Source: Plakobranchus ocellatus (taxonomy: Eukaryota > Mollusca > Gastropoda > Plakobranchidae). From it: 42,287 nt of DNA. This document shows, piece after piece, positions 36,841 to 42,287 of the stretch (its first letter is position 1; every line of letters begins with the position of its first letter). The notes under the pieces were generated by a model, which was not told the origin of the DNA, searched no databases, and saw only the letters and a list, made by a program, of their open reading frames with translations. The translations under genes and the position numbers were made by a program. Where the stretch lies: NCBI GenBank assembly GCA_019648995.1, contig BLXT01004368.1, positions 1,468,563 through 1,510,849 of the forward strand, written 5' to 3'.

Positions 36841-39800
36841 AAAAAGTTTGCCACAGACTGTTTGTTTTTTCTTTCTCCAATTTCAAATTCGGAATTGGCA
36901 AACCCACAAAGGATGAAGGCATTTTATTCTGGATGCATGTTTTAACACATAGCACAATGTCAAAGTCTCCACTTTTTTGGGGGGCCTTAATTGTTGGCAT
37001 AAAAACCTTTACATGGCCAATGCTCTAGTGAATCCCTTAGAAGCCTTTAGTGCCACTGGCATCAAGACTGTCCTTTGCTTGTACTTGTCTTTTTGAGATT
37101 TTTGGGAAACAGTGCAACCTTGAAATGTCTTAGAATCAAAAGATAAATTTCATTTCAAGAACACTTATGATAGAAAATATTTCAAATTGAAGTCAGTCTA
37201 AATGAGTAACAACTTTCATTTTATAAATTTCAAATCACCTATACAAAAACTTTGCTTCATTTTTCAAATAAACTTTCCAATGGTGAAAACAAGATAGTGC
37301 TGAATTGCATTACACATAACATTGATGTTATTTTAAGCAATTAAAGAAGACAAATGTGCAAAACTTTCGTTTACCAGACTCGGCTTTTAGACATACTTAA
37401 CAGAAAGAATTTGGTGGCCAACCAGACAGCACTAACAATAAAGTGTGGGTAAAAATAATTGGGATCAAAGCTGACCATCTATGCACCAAGCATATGCCAT
37501 TTATATGTATAATAGATGATCTAGACTAAAGCTATTGTCAGAAAGTAAAATACAATTTTTTTTTAGCTTTTTAAAACAAGTACACATTTTTTTTAAGTAC
37601 AGTAATACAAAAGTTAAGATGTGACATGCCCTCATTTATCAAGGGCATTCTAAGAGCTATTGTATGATAAAACAATCATTGTGAACATGATCTTCCTTTC
37701 AATGGTCCCTGCTAGGTACTTAAAAGCCAAGTTAGCCAAGAACCCATTTTTTTCTGTCATCCATTGACCAGGTTTTAACTAGGTGAACACCAATTTAGAA
37801 GACTTTTTTTTCTTAAAACTATAATTTGTGATATGTGACTCATTAGGACTGGCCTCAAGAAAGATGTAATATATTCCCAAAAACAGTGTTACATTTAAGC
37901 ATGGTAAATAAATAGTAGCTTTGCTGCTTCAACATTCTCGTAATCCGTGTTCAGAATGACATTTAAAAACATTAACAGTTCCATGGAAGATGTGTTAGGT
38001 GGTTGACAATGTGTGAAACAAACATCTTGAGAAGTACCAATTTACACAATATAGCAAGAGATAGAAAAAAAGAGTATATATTTAAAGAGACAAAACCAGA
38101 TATGGGTGGTTTTTTTGTTTTTGTTTTGTTTGTTTGAATCATCTACACACACTGACTTCCCAGCAAATGTATGATATCCTATTTGAACAATGAAATTGAA
38201 AACAAGCTCTCTTAATTGTAAAATTGAAGAGTAAAACAACTGATAAACGTGTTCATTGCTGACCATCACAGTGAGTGAATTAAAACCATGTTACTGCATG
38301 TATGTAAATGGACACAAAATATAATTTTGAAATTGTCTTACAATTTAAATACAACAAATGAAGCAATCAACCAATTCTCTTTGCTTAAATCATAATTATT
38401 ATAAGAAAAGTTTCAAACGCAATGCCGAGGCCAGGAATTTATTTCTAAGTTCAATTACCTTTTTACAAAGATATGCTTCAAAGTATAATGATACAAGTAA
38501 AAAAAAAAAAATTAAAGCTATCACCCAATATAAATTGCATTTACAAATCTTGTTAATCAATAACATTTTAAACACTAATGGTACAAATTATATAGACATG
38601 GAACATACATGTTATCACCTTGAGAAGAGGCCAAACAAATGGTTTACACTTCCATTCAATGGAAAACAGTTTGGACATTTTTTTTTTCATAAAATAAATT
38701 ATAATCCTCATGAGTATACATAGTTTGTGATTTTTTTTTTGTGGCAAACAATTTCCCTTACCATAACTGTCATGAATTTCATTATTCATGTGTTAAACGC
38801 TAAAAAAAAATTAATAAAAAAAAAAAAAGACTTTTGATACTTAGCCTACTATGTTTTCCTCAATTATACGATTTGCAAACTCCCCCTTTTCCAACAACAC
38901 ATAAATATTTCCTTGTAAACATTATTGAACCTGAAACTTGCTCCAGCCTTTGTTAATTTTTACAAATCTTACTCTCAGCTGTATAGTTTAATGTCATGAT
39001 TTTATCTCTGCATTGTGCAATTCATTAGACCACTTGCAGTTAATAATAATCAGGGCTTAAGCACAGTATGGATAACATTTTAAAATGTTATGTAAAATAG
39101 GGCAAATGAGTAATTTATCAATTTGAATGAAAAAAAAATCATTTTTTTCACTTTGCATTATGAGGGAAATGACAAGAAAAACTTTCACTCCTTGACTGCT
39201 TGACAGTTTTTCCTCTTTATGCCTAAAGAACAGTTCAAAATGACTTTTTACTCATTTACTCTTGTGGTGAAAGGTAAAAATTAAAAGGCAATCATACTTG
39301 AAAATCCAAAACTCACAAGACTGCTGTTCAATATTATACATCCACAACTTGTTGCAAGTTCCACTATAAAAAAGTATATGGCTCATTATCATTGACCTTT
39401 TGGCTTTTCTTTTTTAATTTCATATCAGAACTTAAGATTGCCTCCCTGTTTGTAAATTTATATGTAACAGGCCCTCAAAATAAGCTGAATTGCAGATCTT
39501 CATGAATGTACATCAAAAGGAAATTGATGCACATTCAACCAGGCTTCATTATGCATCAAGTTGTGGAGATGACTTTTTTTTTTAAAGAATTTAGAAAAAG
39601 CTATCACCCTCAAAGGATTTACAGATTACCAGCAATGGTTTACTGAACCAGATGATCATAAAGTATCTCTCAGATTCATCTATAATTACCTTTTTCAATC
39701 GGAGATTGCCCTTATTTAGCTTTAAAATTTCTGCACATCCAACGAAAAAGACTTTTGAAGTATGCAAATTTCCACCGACAAAAAGTCACTCAATTTTCAT

Positions 39801-39899
39801 TATACTATGATTTATAAAAGTCATTTCTATACTGCTTTGATCTTATGAGAGTGATAAACTATGATAATTAATCATTGATAATTTTAGTTATATTCTTAC
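36841..39899. other. Non-genic AT-rich DNA, probable intron
   Basis: If the predicted exon at 39900-39952 joins the Z8 acceptor, this stretch is part of a 4.2-kb intron. Long A/T runs near 37550, 38120, 38500 and 38800-38830. Short open frames have low-complexity translations. No gene seen. Confidence 0.4.
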
Positions 39900-39952
39900 C
39901 ACTGATTCAAGGCTTTTGGAGACTGCTTGATGTTGCAAAGAGTTCAGGTTGT
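39900..39952 (-). other. Predicted 53-nt non-coding leader exon
   Basis: On the minus strand the segment is bounded by TTTTTTTCTCCTCATCAG before it and GTG|GTAAGAATATAAC after it, both close to splice consensus. It contains no ATG. Its orientation and place upstream of Z8 fit a 5' untranslated exon of Z8, or of several genes in the cluster if leader exons are shared. Confidence 0.4.
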
Positions 39953-41820
39953 CTGATGAGGAGAAAAAAAATTATTAATTGTTTTTGCTGGTATATTTCA
40001 GGCAGAATGCATAAAATTTTTTGGTAATGATAAGAATTAGAAGAAAAAATATTTTGTGCTCCCTGGAGCAAGAAAAATAGCTATCACTATTAACTGACCT
40101 CTCATTTCAAAGAAACCTATCTGGATCAAATCAAAACAGCTGTCAACTTTCATTACTTTTTCTTTTCTTGACATTCCTTTCAGAGAAAAAAAATCCAAAC
40201 ATTGAGATCTAAGAAAAAGACCCTGGTCAACAGAAATGATGACAATTTGATAGATATATAAAAAAAAATATAAAAATGCAAAATATTGTTTCAGCCTACT
40301 ATACATACTTATAAATATCAAAATTGCCATTCCAAAATGGGCATTTTAATATTATTAGCATTACAGACATGCTACTAAGTACTATGAATGGACAGATAAT
40401 CAGATTTGTTTTTAAAAATAACTAAAATAATGACAATCAAATGGAACAGAAATCTTCTAAAGATTTCTTCAATTCTCAAAAGATATATAGTATAATAAAC
40501 TAGATTTATGATTGATCTGGAAGGATTTCCCCACATGGAACCAAAACTACAAGGGGCAGTCTTTGGAGCGCCAATTCGAAAAGAAAAAAAAAAACAAAAC
40601 CACCGTGTAGAGATGAAGCTGATAAATATTGCCACTATTAGATGAAATGATGGCGAGTAGCTAAGTGGAAGGATATGCTAATATTTAACAGTATACTCCT
40701 GAGTGGAAATCCTAACTTTGATTTAGCCCCGTCTAGCCTATAACATCTAAAAGATCTTGACTTTCAGCCTATTAAAATGAAATAACATTAGGAAATTAGA
40801 ATCCAGATTACAGAAATAGGGTTTTTTCCTCCAGTACGAGAAATCATTTTAGTTAATGACTTATTCTAGGCCTAGACCTATTAGATCTACTAGTCTAGTA
40901 TATATTAAGGCTAGAGATGTCCATATTCTTTGCTTTTAAAAGAGAGGTAACTAAAGGTACTTGTGTACATAGCTAGAGTTTTACTTTCTTTTTTCACCTT
41001 CCCAATCTTTATCTAGGCTTCACTTGGTCTACATTTTAAGTATCAACTATGCTAAGAGGGTTAAAACTATATAGATGAACTTCCATTTTTATATATTATG
41101 CATTTCTTACTGATAGTTCTGTATTTCAATTTCTAGGCATTGGCTCCATCATTTAAAGAAATATACTGAAAGTAGGAAATTATGTTTCAATGGCTACAGA
41201 GGAGGGAAGAATGTGTAAGAAGATCTGCAACTTTCCCATATTTAAGAAACAAATTAGTAGAACACCAATGAAATTGATAGGAATGGCAGGTGCTTTGAAT
41301 ATCATGCATTTTTAACACTAAAAGTAAAGAATGGGCCCTCCATGACCATTATAAGCAACAGTAGTAATGGTGTGCCTATGGTTATATTTTTTACCCACTG
41401 CAATGCCACTGAGTGAGACTTTTCTAATATTAGGCTCAAGTGGATAATCTGCAGCTTGGCCAATCTAATTGGACAAGATTTGACTAGTTCTGTAAGAAGG
41501 GCCCATTCTTCTGGATTTAATGCAAAATCAACAATAAAATGACTTCAATGTTTTTCGGCTTCTAATAAAGGTGTCCTCCTCTTTAGTTTACATAAGTAAT
41601 TGTGATTCCCACCTTAGATACAGAAATCATCTGAGGATATATATTCAGAAGAACAGCATTCTGAACTCTCTTGTCCCCTGTTGTCTCCTGAGTCAGAGAG
41701 AGTATCTAAATCTGCTTTCCCATTTACCACAAGCATCTAAATTTTTCTTACTTGTTTTTTTTTTTTCAGCTCTGTAAGCAATGGATTTATTTTTAATTTA
41801 AGATATTGATATTGGAGACA
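39953..41820. other. Non-genic DNA, CTAG/AGGCCTAG-rich patch
   Basis: No gene. At 40867-40920 the sequence is dense in CTAG words (AGGCCTAGACCTATTAGATCT), and a similar phrase returns near 42138. Such words are frequent in some gastropod introns, a weak taxonomic hint. A 24-base T-rich stretch ending in CAG at about 41746-41769 is an acceptor-like site on the + strand with nothing attached. Confidence 0.4.
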
Positions 41821-41920
41821 CCCTCCCTGATCTCTCTTTCTTTCTCTTGTCTATCTCTCTCTCTCACAGACTCATTGTCTGGCTGGCTGGCTGGCTGTCT
41901 CTCTCTCTCTCTCTCAGTTG
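41821..41920. repeat. Compound CT / GGCT microsatellite
   Basis: CT-rich sequence with (CT)n runs on both sides of four GGCT units at 41881-41896. Confidence 0.9.
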
Positions 41921-42287
41921 AATATCTTTACCATCAATGACAATGTGAAAACTGCAATTATTTTCAATTTTGAATTTTTTTTTAATGAAAACTTATGAAA
42001 AGTAAGTAGAAGGATAAAAAAAATGAAGGATGACCTGATATTATTATTTACTATTTTGTTACAGGTATATGCAAAACAATAAAAAAAGTGGCTAGAAAAG
42101 TAGAATGATGGCTTAGCCTAGCTTTAAAAAATCATGTAGGCCTAGATCTATATTTTAATGTATGTTTATTTTGAAAAAACAAACAATATCAATAGAGTTT
42201 TGAAAATGCAGAGATTTCTTTCACCCTCCTCTGCCTCGCCCACAGTTTAGAAACTGCACAGCTGTGGTAGCAGTACACTGGTACCAC
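41921..42287. other. Right edge, no gene seen
   Basis: AT-rich and ending in a slightly more GC-rich 50 bases (CCTCGCCC, CAGCTGTGG). No feature supported. Confidence 0.4.

Noticed and set aside
41746-41790. Plus-strand TTTTTTTTCAG|CTCT|GTAAGC as a tiny exon
   Set aside because: A four-base exon with no gene on the + strand is not credible; chance splice-like sites next to a T run.

Overview
The window is AT-rich invertebrate animal DNA, most likely from a gastropod mollusc or a close lophotrochozoan. This rests on long AT-rich spacers, CTAG/AGGCCTAG-rich intronic-looking patches and a decayed RAG1-like DNA transposon of a kind known from molluscs. The species assignment is inference only. 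There is no bacterial-style gene packing and no convincing gene on the + strand.

The content is one tandem cluster of C2H2 zinc-finger genes, all on the minus strand. Left to right I call them Z1 to Z8: Z1 (pseudogene, 3730-5434), Z2 (7498-9735), Z3 (11212-13320), Z4 (21761-23692), Z5 (24227-26203), Z6 (26863-28893), Z7 (29630-31849) and Z8 (32862-35546). Each intact gene has its whole coding region in one exon. Each has a strong 3' splice acceptor (TTTTCAG|AT-) roughly 70-280 nt upstream of its start codon, so a 5' untranslated exon must lie further upstream. A spliced 53-nt non-coding exon can be predicted at 39900-39952. Two decayed fragments of the 3' end of a Z4-type gene lie at 13760-14220 and 7335-7447.

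The proteins share a fixed plan. At the N-terminus is a ~40-residue module I cannot match to KRAB, ZAD, BTB, SCAN or any other zinc-finger-associated domain (CCEKKFLY, then YLTLDD, then PIYVGF and a short basic/hydrophobic strand). A long, charged, disordered linker follows. In Z2, Z3, Z6 and Z7 it carries a short TS-VLTK-QL--LM motif. Then come twelve finger positions, several of them abnormal in the same way in every paralog: F1 has a stretched H-x7/8-H and runs straight into F2; F5 has lost its last His in all but Z4; F8 is three residues short (C-x2-C-x9-H-x3-H). F8 is followed by a fixed 13-residue acidic linker in all intact genes but Z4. The C-terminal tail is Ser/Thr/Pro-rich. Z8 has the F1-F4 block three times, giving about 20 finger positions. 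The genes are presumably nuclear DNA-binding regulators, and the cluster looks like a lineage-specific expansion with ongoing duplication, decay and gene conversion.

Outside the genes: three minisatellite-like arrays (840-1150, 3531-3740, 15115-15340), an inverted-repeat MITE-like element (15937-16091), an assembly gap with duplicated flanks (18673-19339), a RAG1-like transposon relic on the + strand (19417-19860), a GC-rich island (20395-20530), a possible further transposon relic (36665-36840) and a CT/GGCT microsatellite (41821-41920). The rest of the first 3.5 kb and the last 6.6 kb hold no gene I can support.
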